Source: Ashinkailepas kermadecensis
Taxonomy: Eukaryota; Arthropoda; Thecostraca; Neolepadidae
NCBI GenBank assembly: GCA_034440615.1
Contig: JAOTOM010004788.1
Location: forward strand, 12,501-76,500
Direction of reading: 5' to 3'
Length of the DNA stretch: 64,000 nucleotides
The notes beneath the pieces were generated by a model. It was given only the letters and a program-made list of their open reading frames with translations, was not told the origin of the DNA and searched no databases. Numbering within the stretch: the first letter of the stretch is position 1; each line of letters starts with the position of its first letter. Made by a program: the position numbers and the translations under genes. Positions 22,777 through 34,719 of the stretch are shown in pieces.

Positions 22777-24494
22777 TGACGCTTGCCCTCTAAAGCTTCA
22801 ATTGCTTTGGTTATCTCCTGACGTGTTGATTGCTCATTGACATCTGTTTATGACGACTTTCGATAGATCTTTGGTTTTCATGTGGCACTGGATGCCTTCT
22901 CCAGGTAAAGTCAGGGCTGGATATCTCTCACGATTCAGGGGTTCCAAGTCCATATTTTCGAGACATATTCTCAGATTTAATAAGGGAGGTGAGAACTTAA
23001 CAGCAAACCCTGTACCCTGTCACCCTTGGTACTCTGCAGCAACTTAGCAGCAGGGTACCAAACCAGGGTCCAGACCCCTCCCCCCCCAACTAACCCGGGA
23101 TCTCCAGCCATGTCTAAAGTGCAGCTGAATCTTACGTCCTACCAGAGCTGAAAGTAAATAAAGTATTCGTGGTCCAGCAATGCTAAATTTGACGAGTTCA
23201 CAACACACTGGAATGGCTCACCCCACTACCATCCCAGGCTTAAAATATGATCTTGCTGTAGGGGTTCGGTCGACCGCTGCAGGGGCTTACCCCCCACCCA
23301 CCCCCCCCTCCCCCACACCCAGGAGATACGAAGATGAACGTCCGGCCACGGGGATATTTTTCTCACGTCGACGTCCTTGCCTATTTCATTCCGGCGGGAT
23401 GCTGCACGGCAAGTTAACGTCACCATGGTGACCATGGTGATCTCAACAGGGGAGTCACATGTTCTGGATCGTCCCAAACGTTCCGAAGAGCATCAGTGTT
23501 CACGAAGGACCTTCACTGGGTGTTTATCTTCTATGGACAGTCAGCTACTTGCCGGTGTCTTTCGTGATCCGATGTGCGAATTGCCGTGAGGGCGGGATTT
23601 CATGGGGCCATGCGGATGAAGATATGAAGCCATCAGGTTATTTGGTGATCCAAATGAATTCACGAGTATCCCGTTGGCATTATAATTGCATCGTACCGCA
23701 TCAGAGTATCGTAATGGGGTGGTGGAAACGCCCCGCAGATGTCGCCAACGGAACGTTATAATTCGTTCCCGTCGTCGACTTCAATTGACACCCCTTGATT
23801 TTCGCGTTATTCATGCATGCTGCCAGTACAATGAAATGCATGCATAATTATGTGCATGATATTTGAATGATATGTCTATGACATTTGTATGTTATATGCA
23901 TGATTGTGTGTATTAACTTTGGCAGATTATCGAACTTCTACCCCATTCCATGTTAGCCCAAACTTCTTAGGGGAGACCGAGTCTAGTTGATGCACGGGAT
24001 GGTTGATACAACATTGTCTCCAAAAGCCGGTTGCCACGGCAACCACACATGTCGCTACTGGCACCCTCTTCTCGCGGCAAAAACAAGCGCATGCTCTTTC
24101 GACCCGATGCTGCGAAATGGTGACGATGTGGCACATCTTGGGGCGAAAGTAAAGTTTAAACGTCTGTATTTCACTTTTAATTTTTTCTTTGTCGCCCACT
24201 TGCTAGCATTTTAGGTGTTGGTTACCATTACCATGTTCTCTAAGCTTTGCAACGGTGAAATTCTTTTATCGCTTCCCGCTACACTGTACCCGCAATGCTC
24301 CATAACATGTTGGAGCCTGCACCAGAACACCTGCGGTGTAAATTGATACAGCCCGCATCAACTTGATCAGCCTGTATCGACATCAGCCTGTATGAGCGTT
24401 TTGTGGCCCGGTAATGACATAAAATAACCACAGAATTGCTGTGTTTATTGAGGGGTTTCAAGATAATCTTATTCAATATTTCTACCGGTACTTC
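22777..24494. other. Unrecognised stretch
   Basis: No recognisable gene. C-homopolymers at about 23,075 and 23,290 resemble the G/C-rich ends of DNA transposons, but no paired ends were found. A 100-codon plus-strand frame at 23,459-23,761 has no motif I know. ATGCATGA-rich text lies at 23,810-23,900. Confidence 0.4.
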
Positions 24495-24895
24495 TCACCC
24501 GACGGAAAAGACTGAACGAAGGAAAAGGTGCAGCTAGGGAATACATGTTTGTGCATTCCATGAATGGCATAGACCATGAGCTATGGTCAGCCATGACTCA
24601 AGCCAGTATTATTACTGTAAGCATGAAATGTGGACCTTTCAGATGGCGCAAGCTAATGTCACCCATAAATAATACTTCTTTATGTAACTTCCATGTTATC
24701 AACTAACCGCAGCGTCAGTAATAACTTACCCCCATAGCGGGGAAAGTTGATGAACCGGTAGCTGCGCGACGTTTTGCTGTCTGGTGGAAAGTCCAGAGGA
24801 TGCAACTAAGAAAGCAGTATTGGAGATGCTACCAGATGGTTTAGGCTTGGCGTAGGAGTAGCTATCTTCTCGCTACGCTTCCAAAGGGGTTTTGA
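24495..24895 (+). repeat. Dispersed repeat D, copy 2
   Basis: This diverged second copy of 2,953-3,395 has the same landmark order: GAAGGAAAAGGTGCA, the GAGCTATGGTCAG block, AACTTACCCC, AAGTTGATGAACCGGTAG, GTCTGGTGGAAAGTCCAGAG and GGTTTAGGCTTGGCGTAG. Class unknown. Confidence 0.65.
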
Positions 24896-25295
24896 GGAGG
24901 CTTGATAAGACCTGGTATTGCTACTGGCGTTCAAGCAAAGAAGCTGCACGCAGTTCAAGTTCCCCTCCCGCCCACCCAGCTGTCTCGTAGGTGTCCTTCG
25001 CAGGGCATCTACGGGAAGCTCCGCCGTCCCCCCCCGGTGACGTCAGACACCCGGACCACTAGTTGGTTGTCAGCCGGACTAGCCGGCTGCCGCCACTAGT
25101 TGGTTACTCGCCAGATTAGCCTGCGCAGCTCCCTTCCCAATCCCCTTCGGCACAGCGGCGCTCTCGGGCGCCGTCGGGAAACCGAATTGTTCCGGCGGCC
25201 AGCCTCGGCTGTCTTTTTCCCATCCCACCCAATAGGCTGGAGCCGAACAGAGGTACCTTTCTGGTTTAAAGGATCGGGCTAGCGATCTTCGGACC

Positions 25296-26500
25296 ATGAC
25301 TGCGCCTGCCTCTGCTCGGCTGATCCCATCCCTCCAAACTCTTTGTCCCTTTCTACGTCAGTTATTTTCACCCTTCTCCTTGTAACATCCCTTCAGGGTG
25401 TCTTTCTTGTGTGCACCCCTTCAGGGCGCCTTTCCCCTCCATACACACAAACTCCTCCCCACTCCCCTCTGGGGTAAGCACGGGAGCCTCTCGCCCACCC
25501 CCCTCGGAAGGCGGAGGACGCCGGCCCCGGCCTGGAGCCCACCTGCCCCCTCCCCGGGACCCTCCGGAAGGTGAGTCCTTCCTCCTAACAAGGGAGGAGG
25601 GTTCGTGGGCCCGTACCTCCCCTTTCACTATCCCGAAGGAGTTGGATGGCTGGACCGGCGGAGTAGTGTCCGCCAAAGTTCTCCGATCAGGATCCCTACT
25701 GGTGCGGGTGAGGGAGGACCAAACAGGCCCGAGCCCTACTGAGGGTAGGCAGGTTCTTTGAAGAAGAAACCACCGTGGAGCTGGCCGACCGGTTAAACCT
25801 CACATATGTGACAGTTTATGCCCCCGAGCTCGCGGAGCTGACAGAAGAGGAGCTCCTCGTGGAGCTCAAACCGCAGGGGTGTGTGAGGTGGTCCGCCTCG
25901 GACGTCGGCCCCGCCCTGGCCCTGTCTTAAAGCTGGGCTTTAGGACACTGTCCCCGCCCGGCCATATCATGGCAGGGTACCTACGGGTCGCCCTACGCCC
26001 CTGGACCCCGCCCCTCGCCCGCTGCGCCTATTGCCAGCGGTACGGGCATCACAGCAGGGTGTGTCGTCTCCAAGCTCCAGTATGTGGCCGATGTGCCGAA
26101 AGGCACCCCACAGACACCTGCTCAAGTGACGAGCCCCGCTGCGCAGTGTGCCAGGGGCCACACCCTGCCTCGTCCCCCGATGCCCGGCCTGGTTGGAGGA
26201 AAAGGAAAGGCAGCAACGCCGCCACGCTGCTCAGCGCGGCACTCCGACCTCGCCCCCACCAGCCGTATGGACCCGGCCCCGGTTGGCCCCTCTGTGGCCG
26301 ACCCCAGCAGAGGCGGCGACTCGCCCCCCGTCCCTCTCGCCCGGACCGTCCGAGCTCGACCCTGCCCTCTCCTCCCCACCTCCCCCGCCGCCGGCCACGC
26401 GCCCTGCTCCCATAGCGGGCCCTTCTGATTCCCGTCCCCCCCCCCACCGTCAGCAGGCTGTCCCGCCGCCGGCCACGAGCCCTACTCCCATAGCGGGCTC
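25296..26500 (+). pseudogene. ORF1 (gag-like, CCHC zinc knuckles) of I-type LINE
   Basis: An ATG at 25,296 opens a 29-codon frame that stops at once. Homology continues in shifted frames: SPFTIPKELDGWTGGV and LRSGSLLVRV (25,615-25,710), then LTYVTVYAPELAELTEEELL (about 25,795-25,855), then a frame from 25,879 with GYLRVALRPW. Next come zinc knuckles: CAYCQRYGHHSRVC (CX2CX4HX4C) and CGRCAERHPTDTC (CX2CX3HX4C). A third begins CAVCQGPH but ends PDARPGW where a final Cys is usual, so it appears broken. The tail is proline-rich. In this family ORF1 binds the element's RNA. Frameshifts lie near 25,755 and 25,878. Confidence 0.82.
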
Positions 26501-26529
26501 TTCTGACCCCCCCGTCAACAAGCCGTCCC

Positions 26530-28288
26530 ACCGCTTGCCCCCCCCCCCTGATCTCTCCCTGCCTAAAATATTCCGTATTCACCGATGATTTGACCATCTG
26601 GTGCACCCACCTCTCGGTGGATACAGCAAACCATTCCGTACAACTCGCCATGAATCACGTTGATTCATGGTGCTCCCTCTGGGGGCTTCAAATCCCTCCC
26701 ATCAAATCGGCCACAATGCTCTTTTCTCGGCTCTCCAGATATACCCCACCCCACACGCCGCTCCGCTATCGCGATCAAATTATTCACTTCCAAACCTCTT
26801 ACAAATATCTCGGAATTATCCTCGACAGAGGACTCTATTGTGGCCCCCATATCTCCTACATTAAACAGCGCTGCGTAGTGCGCCTTAATTTCCTGCGCTG
26901 CATCTCCGGTCATGACTGTGGTGCAGACGAGACCACTCACTAATCTGTACATCGCCCTGATTCGTTCAATCCTGAAATACAATGCGTTTATCTACGATCA
27001 TATATCCCCTCACACACCACTTCACTAGAATGCACACAAAACCAAGCAGTATGCCTCACCACCGGAGCACACCGCACCACACCTATCACCAGTCTCCGGG
27101 CTGAGGCCGATCTCCCCAGCCTACAACACCGCAGAACACTACAACTCGTAAGATACCACTTCAGGACAACAACACAGCTAAATCATCCCTCCAATATTGC
27201 CTGGTCCAAACCCCTTGTCCGACGCTCCAAGAACAAAAACAAATACAGCATTGCTATTCACTTCAAACAGGTTCTCCCACTTACACTGAAATTTCCTATT
27301 GTAACCCCCGGCCAAATCCCCCTTCTCTCATTCTGGCACATGAAACACCCCAAACTCGAGTATCTCTTTCGGCACAACAAAACCCTACTCTCCCCCATCG
27401 ACGTGCAAGTCAAATGTTTTGAATATCAAGAGGCCCATCCACAATACATATTCTTCTACACTGACAGCTCCCGTACCAACGAGGGTCCGGGCGCCGCCTG
27501 GTGCGGTGGGCCCGACACTGAACAAACTAAATTAACACCTCATCATTCGGTATACACAGCAGAATTGATCACCATACTCACTTGCCTCCAACACATCATA
27601 GCACGACACATCACCTGCACAACCCCTACTACAATCTGCACTGACTCACGCTCCTCCGTTGACGCCCTCGTGGCCATACACAACACCATGCACCCCACAC
27701 TCCACGCCATACGATACCTTTACCATGACAACCACGCACACTTCCAGCTCACCCTCCTCTGGATCCCCGGACATAGGGGTATCCCGGGGAACGAGAGAGC
27801 AGACGGCCTGGCCCGGACGGCAATCAACCTCCCCCGAACGAGGATGCCCCAGTGCCCTCGGAGATCTCCTATCCTTAACTAATTACATATTTAAAAAGCA
27901 TATCCAAGCTTCTTGGTCACAAAACACCACACACCTACACGCTATCAAGCCCACACTCTCCAAATGGCCCTCTTCCCACCAGCACACTCGTTTGAACGAG
28001 GTGGCAGTAGCGCGACTTCGCCTCGGACACACCAAGTTAACACACAACTATATTTTTCATCGACCGCTCCACCCTCCACTTTGTAGCACATGCCGAGTTC
28101 GCATTACTGTCGCCCACATTTTACTTACTTGCCCAGCATATGCTCCTCACCGTCGCGCTGTTCTTCAATATTTCACCAACACCCATATACAAATCTCGCT
28201 CCGGGCTCGCCTCGGGGATGAACACCCGGCAATCCTCGAGTTACTTTTCCGCTTTTTATATGGCACCAAGCTTGCCGAACTGATCTGA
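26530..28288 (+). pseudogene. RT C-terminus, RNase H and zinc-finger tail of I-type LINE pol
   Basis: The frame enters at LKYSVFTDDLTIW (26,560-26,598); FTDD is motif C, where FADD is usual. It continues through YKYLGIILDRG, shifts frame near 26,935 (before LTNLYIALIRSIL) and again near 27,025 (before TSLECTQNQAV). The frame with ATG at 27,340 contains RNase H with D42, E75, D102, H145 and D155 all present (FYTDSS, VYTAEL, ICTDSRSS, WIPGHRGIPGNERADG). A further shift near 27,850 leads to the tail, with RLRLGHTKLTH and CSTCRVRITVAHILLTCPAY, ending at 28,288. RNase H removes the RNA template strand. RT motifs A and B are not encoded. Confidence 0.87.
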
Positions 28289-28339
28289 CTTCTTTTTTTC
28301 TGGCACAGGTTACCTCCCCGATCGCTCCGTTAACTTCAT

Positions 28340-28425
28340 TACACTCCTACGTTCGTTAACTCCTACGCTCCTACGCTCGTACACTCCTACGCTCGTTAAC
28401 TCCTACGCTCCGTTAACTTCATTAC
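28340..28425. repeat. CTCCTACGCTCGTTAA short tandem repeats
   Basis: Several imperfect units of CTCCTACGCTCGTTAACTC lie just downstream of the I-type LINE reading frame and may belong to its 3' UTR. Confidence 0.75.
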
Positions 28426-28834
28426 ACACGCCGTACTCTCCGTCGTCGAAAAACACATACATATAGGTTATTTTACACTAAGTAGGCAGAGACCGATCGA
28501 AATTGGCCAAAGCGGACGGTTCTCCTTATAAATTGCGCTTGGTTTTTTTCCTACGGGTTTTCCAAGCAGCTTGGTTTTCCCCTTCTCAGGTGTTTCCAAG
28601 CTTTAACTTAAACATACACCTACACATACAAGGTCGTGCCTGACGCCCACGACTCGCACTGGGCGCCGGGCCTCCGCTTCGTTACAGGTCGCAGGTGGGC
28701 AGTGGAGCCTCTCCGCAGGCGATGAAGCTGTCCACCCTCCAAATATCCTTCTGATTGTTATGTATGTATGTATGTATGTATGTATGTATGTATGTATGTA
28801 TGTTTCACCTGTATATTATGCATTGGCCATTTAC
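28426..28834. other. Possible LINE 3' region ending in a (TATG)n microsatellite
   Basis: 28,759-28,803 is a run of about 11 TATG units. The sequence before it is unrecognised; it may be the 3' UTR of the I-type LINE, with the tetranucleotide as its tail, but nothing proves it. Confidence 0.5.
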
Positions 28835-29045
28835 GCCACGCTCCTTGTTTGTCGGCGTCTCATCTTTCCTCTCTTGCTTATTTGATATAACCGGATGCCA
28901 CATAAGCCGGATTAACGTAACCCTTTCTTTAGCGTAATAATCTGTAACGGATGGCGCTCTGCCTCTGCTAAAGACCAAAAAACCTTCCAAAGTGATGAGT
29001 TATCTTGAGCTTCGCCAAAATTGTATCAATTAGACCTGGTCTCCC
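28835..29045 (+). repeat. Dispersed repeat E, copy 1, joined to the end of repeat D
   Basis: 28,835-28,985 matches 58,045-58,200: CCGGATGCCACA, AAGCCGG, TTAACGTA, then a GCGGATGGC block and a CTGCTAA block. 28,983-29,045 matches the last 60 bp of repeat D at 3,333-3,394 (CCAAAGTGAT to GGTCTCCCTAC). Class unknown. Confidence 0.65.
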
Positions 29046-29191
29046 TACCATATTCCATTTTAGCATGCGTCCATGGCTGCCAGCACGATTTTTTCCTTCC
29101 ATTGTACCTGACCTGTGACTTATCATCCCGAATGGTAACATTATATGCTCACCAAACTTGCAAGATTTAGGAGTATCGAAACATTGCCCGA

Positions 29192-29286
29192 ATCAGCCCA
29201 CCCCTCCTGCCCCTATCAGCTCACCCCTCCTGCCCCTATCAGCTCACCCCTCCTGCCCCTATCAGCTCACCCCTCCTGCCCCTATC
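29192..29286. repeat. 23-bp minisatellite, 4 units
   Basis: ATCAGCTCACCCCTCCTGCC plus CCT is repeated at 29,192, 29,215, 29,238 and 29,261. Confidence 0.92.
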
Positions 29287-30035
29287 CATCCCAATAAGGT
29301 GTTGAGATAAGGGTCGGTGTGGGGAGGGGAGGCATTGACCGCTCTGATAACATTCGTCAAATCCTAAAAGGCAACTGCATTTGGCTGGTTCTACTCCTAG
29401 CATGAAAAAAATACTGGTTCATCGAAGCCGCTGAGTGTGGGCCATTTATTCCCATTTCAATCATTTCAAGTTATCAAGTGTTCGCTGGCGTAAATTGAGA
29501 GGAGACGTTAATCATGTTCGTTCCTTCCAATATTCGAATTGTTTTTAGTTGACCTGGCTCGGCACGTTATTCAGGACCCAAAATACAACCTGTCGCAATG
29601 AATAAAACGCAGGCCAATGATTAGCGCTTGAGTCGGTTGGATCCATCAGTTCCTTTGAAGAGGAACCTCCAAAACCAGCCAATCTCCGGGTCAGCAGCAC
29701 GACAACATGCCGTCAGCATATTCTTGGCGTGGGACAACGAAAGTATAATGGTCTGATTCCCTACAAAGAGAACTAAAACAAAATACATCCACGACTTGGT
29801 GCTGAAGCTAATCACTGCGCCTGTAGCCGAGCTTCAGTTCCGTGCATCGATTCGTAATGAGTCCATTACGGAGACCTTGGCCGGATCTGGCCGCGGATCC
29901 AGGCTGGATCCGGATTCTCAGCCGGGCCCAAACCCAGTCGAGACATGAGCCACAACACAAGCATGGGGCGCTCCATGATCCAAACCCTGACCGACTGATG
30001 TCCGACCTGGGTGACACCCTGATGCAACCCTGAAC
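29287..30035. other. Unrecognised stretch
   Basis: No recognisable gene, RNA or repeat. A short GGATCC-rich patch at 29,880-29,925 gives small GC-rich frames only. Confidence 0.4.
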
Positions 30036-30668
30036 CGCCGAGTTGCCGACCGGCGGTCACGACCGAGCTGCCGACCGACGGTCACCGCTGAGCTGCCGAC
30101 CGACGGTCACGACCGAGCTGCCGACCGACGGTCACGACCGAGCTGCCGACCGACGGTCACGACCGAGCTGCCGACCGACGGTCACCGCTGAGCTGCCGAC
30201 CGACGGTCACGGCCGAGCTGCCGACCGACGGTCACAACCGGGCTGCCGACCGACGGTCACAACCGAGCTGCCGACCGACGGTCACGGCCGGGCTGCCGAC
30301 CGACGGTCACCGCTGAGCTGCCGACCGACGGTCACCGCTGAGCCGCCGACCGACGGTCACGACCGAGCTGCCGACCGACGGTCACCGCTGAGCTGCCGAC
30401 CGACGGTCACGACCGAGCTGCCGACCGACGGTCACCGCTGAGCTGCCGACCGACGGTCACAGCCGAGCTGCCGACCGACGGTCACGACCGAGCTGCCGAC
30501 CGACGGTCACGACCGAGCTGCCGACCGACGGTCACCGCTGAGCTGCCGACCGACGGTCACGACCGAGCTGCCGACCGACGGTCACAACCGAGCTGCCGAC
30601 CGACGGTCACCGCTGAGCTGCCGACCGACGGTCACGGCCGGGCTGCCGACCGACGGTCACGACCGAGT
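30036..30668. repeat. 25-bp minisatellite, about 25 units
   Basis: The unit is GAGCTGCCGACCGACGGTCAC followed by four variable bases (GACC, CGCT, GGCC, AACC or AGCC, with the next G). The 21-bp core is almost invariant while the 4-bp segment switches between a few forms, chiefly GACC and CGCT. The core contains the inverted repeat GACCGACGGTC. The 132-codon plus-strand frame is a repeat translation (a 25-residue period for three units). Confidence 0.95.
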
Positions 30669-32524
30669 TCCGATTAATATTTACTCGGTCCATTTGGCAC
30701 GGGTGGGTCTGCAGTTGCTCACGGCATCACTCATCGATGTCGAACGCTGGCCGAAACAGCGGCGGCGTCCGCCCCTGCGAAAGCCACTCGGCGTGGAGTC
30801 GGCGCGTCTGACACGCGCAGTGACCACACGCAGTGGCGCAGCCAGGATTTTCCTAAAGAGGGCCCCACCCCCCCCCCCACCAAAAAAATGTTATTCATGA
30901 AAGAAAACTTCCGGGATGCGAAGCACGCCGATAATTTATGGTTTTGCGTGGCGAAAATCTCAGAATTTCTCAGTGTATTTTTTGGAATTCCAGGGACCGG
31001 CCCTCCGCCTTGGCCGAGCCTCTGATCATACGCGAAGACGGCAGCGCTCGGACGCGACTGCTTCTTCGCAGAAATGCTCCTGCGAAGCGGATCGATGCTC
31101 TTCAGCGACGGTTGAGTCTCGGAAACTCTCCGAGTCGTGTCATCTCGGTGTCAGCCGCAGAGCACGCGGGCAGGCCGCCGGACGACGACGCCAGTGAAGA
31201 TTTAAGGCTGTGTGGCGGTTTCCTTGCAGGATAGGATGTCAGTTGTGCGTGTGCAGGGTGTGTGTGTGTGAGTGTGTGCGTGGAGGCCACTAGTCCTGAT
31301 GTGTGCCCGCTGAAACAGTCACGGTTCGTGGGGAAGGGAAGAGGTGCCCACGAGGTCTAGAAAGATAATGATTTTCTTGCGAAAAAAACGCGTTCGGTTC
31401 CTTGATGCCCGATGCATTGTATGCCACGCAAAATCAAGATTTTAGTAGCAATGGACACAGGTGGCGGCAGAGGGAAATCGGTCGGTAGATCGGTCGATAG
31501 GGAATTCCAGTCGGCTCTCCTTCAAGTCGCTGTTGCCAGACGCATTTAACAATATATTTTCTTATACCCTACGTCATTAACCAACCATCTAACATTGGTT
31601 TTCACGGAAGTGAGATGATAATGTTTAAGCCATCTCGCGTTCAGGGCACCACAATGCTGGGCACTCTTGCTACAAACAACAATACTGACCCCTCTGAACA
31701 AAGTGGACAACCTCTGCTCTCGTCGATCGTTCACATGCGTCAACTTCGTAATTCTGCGATCTAAACATTGACCAAAGACAAGTCCAGATAGGTGAGCGGC
31801 ACATTGTTGTGTGGCGGATCTAAACATTGACCAAAGATATAGCTATATAGGCGAACGACACTTTAACGTGCTGCGTTGTCGGCATTTGATTTTACTGTAT
31901 CATTGAGGTAGGAGTCGCCAATGTTTCGCAGCGGGATAAATACAATGTTCCCCATTTTGGAGGGAAAATAACATGGGCACTATTTAATGCCTGTTAACCC
32001 AACAGCCACAGGCTAGTCATGGAGATGGCCGTGATCTAGCTGCATTAAATGGTAATAAAATTTGCAGACACGCTTTCTGGAAAAAAACAACAACAAAATA
32101 TGTGGCTTATAGCGATGGCATTTTGACTACGTATATAAAACTTAACCCAACTGAACTGAATGATTGTAGGGCGGATCCAACAAGTAGTTCGGCTGAAACG
32201 AGCGCATGTACGCAAGAGAACGGACTTGCTGGAAGTGAAATTTTGTTCTAATCTAGCCATTTTGGTCGATTTTCGCCAATGGTCAGGACAATGTATTGAG
32301 ATGATGTTGGCCCCATGCTTTGTCTGGCACCGTTCCAATTCCGATATTTGTCTGGGTGTGATAAATGATTGGGTCGACCGCAGCGTCTGTCGACTGCTGT
32401 CTGGACCGTCGTCCTAACGAGCCGTGCTGGATCCACCCCAGCTGACTGAGTTGGTGTCGTGCTCCTGGTCATCGGACCGGCTGCGGGCTCACCATTCGGT
32501 TGGACTTGGTCGGACCGTCCAGGC
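30669..32524. other. Unrecognised stretch with one hAT-like terminus
   Basis: CAGTGGCGCAGCCAGGATTT at 30,831 followed by C-homopolymer looks like a hAT-type left end and matches, as reverse complement, the end at 40,977-40,999. No partner end or target duplication was found nearby. A 59-bp tandem duplication (ATCTAAACATTGACCAAAGA at 31,759 and 31,818) lies at 31,758-31,862. No gene is recognised. Confidence 0.5.
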
Positions 32525-32697
32525 AGTCGGAGCACCGACGGAACGTCCGACACGGCAGTCGGGGCACCGACGGAACGTCCGACACGGCAGTCGGGGCACC
32601 GACGGAACGTCCAACACGGCAGTCGGGGCACCGACGGAACGTCCGACACGGCAGTCGGGGCACCGACGGAGCGTCCGACACGGCAGTCGTTGGACAG
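32525..32697. repeat. 32-bp minisatellite, about 5 units
   Basis: The unit AGTCGGGGCACCGACGGAAC plus GTCCGACACGGC starts at 32,525, 32,557, 32,589, 32,621, 32,653 and 32,685. Units are almost identical, indicating recent amplification. Confidence 0.93.
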
Positions 32698-32737
32698 AGC
32701 CACGGGTGTGACGGCCATCATGCGGCGCTGAGTACCG

Positions 32738-33150
32738 CAGCTGCTGCTCAGGGGAACCCCTCCGCATCACACCGTAATGTGGCCTGCGGCCACGACCCTC
32801 CCGTAGTGGCTGAAGGGGTGCGGTGCTGAGTAGCCCTGCTGAGAGCCCTGCTGCTGCTGCTACTCCGATGAGCAGCGAAAGCTTTGCAGGGCTCTCAACC
32901 CGATCCTCTCCCGTCGTGGCTGAGGGAGTGCAGTGCTGAGTGTCGTAGCTGCTGCTCCGGGAAGCCCCTCCACATCACACCGACATGTGGTCTGGGGAGC
33001 AGCGGCTGCGATTATCCCGTAGTGGCTGAGGGATGCTGTGCTGATTACCACAGCTGCTGCTCGGGGAGTCCACCCTCCACATCACACCGACATCTGACCT
33101 GGGCAGGCCCCGATCCTCTCCCTATGTGGCTGAGGGGATGCGGTTGCAGG
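32738..33150. repeat. About 103-bp imperfect tandem repeat, 3-4 units
   Basis: Units share CAGCTGCTGCTC, CACATCACACCGACAT and GTGGCTGAGGG. The clearest begin near 32,740, 32,947 and 33,050. A related GATGAGCAGCGAAAGC segment recurs at 33,649. Confidence 0.75.
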
Positions 33151-34116
33151 TGACTCGACTGAGCAAAGCATATACTCGTCCAGACTAACCAAACAACGCT
33201 CGCGATGATCGTAGATACCGGCCCGCTGTCCGCCAATATTAGCAAACATCGCTCTGGTCTGTACCAGATGGGGTCCACCGCAATACGCGTGTCAAGGTCT
33301 GGGAAAGTGATCATGAAGAGGCTGGATATCTGACTCTGACAAAGGTCGTCCTCCATTATGGGGAGATTGAACACCCGATTCTCAAAATGTCGACTTCCAT
33401 CATGGGGCGGCCGAACAGAGTAAATGATCTGATAAAGGCTGTCTTACGTCCCGTCGTCGACGTTAAATATGTTAGTGCTGCAATGCTCCGCATTGTTCAG
33501 ATTGGTTCGAGCAGAGGTCGATGTCGTAGCTGCGGATTCGCATAGCGGCCCACGCCCGGTTCGATCCCCTGGCTTTTTGGGACCAACGAGAGAAGTGTTG
33601 CCGCGCCAGTCTACATAACGGCATACCCTGTGCTGCCGGTTGCTATCCAATGAGCAGCGAAAGCGTTGCAACGCTCTAAAAACGATGCAAAGCCGCGGCT
33701 GTTGCGCAGGCGACGTTTTATCAAATCGGTTGGGGCTGGGAGTTACAAGGGGAACGCAAGCAGTAGGCATGAGGCCCACCTACATGAGGGAGGAGAAAGT
33801 TCCATAAGGTCACATTGGCATCCAGAAGGAACAAATCCTTAACTGGTAGCCTAAGCTTAAGTTTAAGTTAATCATTCTGGGGTAGTACTCGCACCCAACA
33901 GCATATAAATGTACATCCTGCCGTTATTCCATGGCATTGTGAGTGTAAAAGTGCGTTTGAAATTGTGGTGTTCAAAGACAATTTCGAATTCTTTTTAAAC
34001 AGTACGCACGTGAAAAGTAGCTGGGAAAGAGTTTTCTCGAGATCTTTGGCTGGAAAATATAATGGAAAATGGCTCGAGATCTGGAAGCTGGAAACAAGAA
34101 GTACACATAGACACAA
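33151..34116. other. Unrecognised stretch with a possible tRNA-like remnant
   Basis: 33,500-33,590 holds a B-box-like GGTTCGATCCCC (33,560-33,571), but no matching A box or fold could be set, so no RNA is called. Nothing else is recognised. Confidence 0.35.
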
Positions 34117-34158
34117 GGCGGGAAAGGTATTCACATTAATGTGAATACCTTTTCCGCC
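34117..34158. repeat. 42-bp near-perfect palindrome
   Basis: GGCGGGAAAGGTATTCACAT is followed at once by its reverse complement, with TA at the centre and a single mismatch six bases in from the ends. It could form a cruciform or hairpin. Confidence 0.93.
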
Positions 34159-34719
34159 GATTGCTGCATAATTGTGTAGCCGCCACTCCACTTCGCATTC
34201 AGACAAATACTACGCAGCTATTGCATCAATTGTAGTATATAGTGAAACCTTCATGTGAAAGCCCTGCGTCTTGTCAGTATGTTACCGTCATATCCGTGAA
34301 GTCGAGTTCCCCAGAACCACCATGTAAAGTGAGCACCGCTGTACGATGAATTAGAATGAAGCCAAGGCTCAAAGCTTTTCTCGATCGTCTTTTCTATTCT
34401 AATGTCCTGCGTGAGGGAATCAGGAAGTTAACTAGATTGTATGTACAGATGGCCGCAAATGTATTTACCGCTGTGAAAAGGACGACTGACTTCCGTTTTC
34501 TGCCTCAGCACTATGATTGCATTGGTTCATGTTCTTACCATGCTATATTATATTTAGATTGGATATACCATACCATATTAGATACAGGATTGGTAAATCC
34601 TGATGCTATGTGAAGAACAACTGGGACTTTGGGCACATGGAAGGCAACTTTAGTATGCTATGATTGTTTTCGGCGGAATAATTTTGTTCGTGAAGAGCTG
34701 AGCTCTTTGCGACGCACCC
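34159..34719. other. Unrecognised stretch
   Basis: AT-rich. An 85-codon plus-strand frame at 34,356-34,613 has no recognisable motif. Confidence 0.35.

Larger units (their letters stand above)
25296..28290 (+). mobile_element. I-type non-LTR retrotransposon with an internal deletion
   Basis: Both ends of an I-clade LINE are recognisable but the middle is gone. ORF1 (25,296 to about 26,500) carries zinc knuckles. At about 26,530-26,570 the sequence jumps to RT motif C, followed by the RT C-terminus, RNase H and a C-terminal zinc-finger-like segment (to 28,288). The rest of ORF1, the endonuclease and RT motifs A and B are missing. GC-rich sequence from about 24,950 may be the 5' UTR. The 3' region holds CTCCTACGCTCGTTAA repeats (28,340-28,420), and the true 3' end could be the (TATG)n run at 28,759. 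Several frameshifts make it inactive. Confidence 0.85.

Noticed and set aside
30036..30668. CRISPR-like array
   Set aside because: Units are contiguous with only a 4-bp variable part and no unique spacers; the DNA is animal. The 55-bp array at 12.8 kb is rejected for the same reason.
33500..33590. tRNA or SINE head with B box GGTTCGATCCCC
   Set aside because: No A box at the right distance and no second copy in the window.
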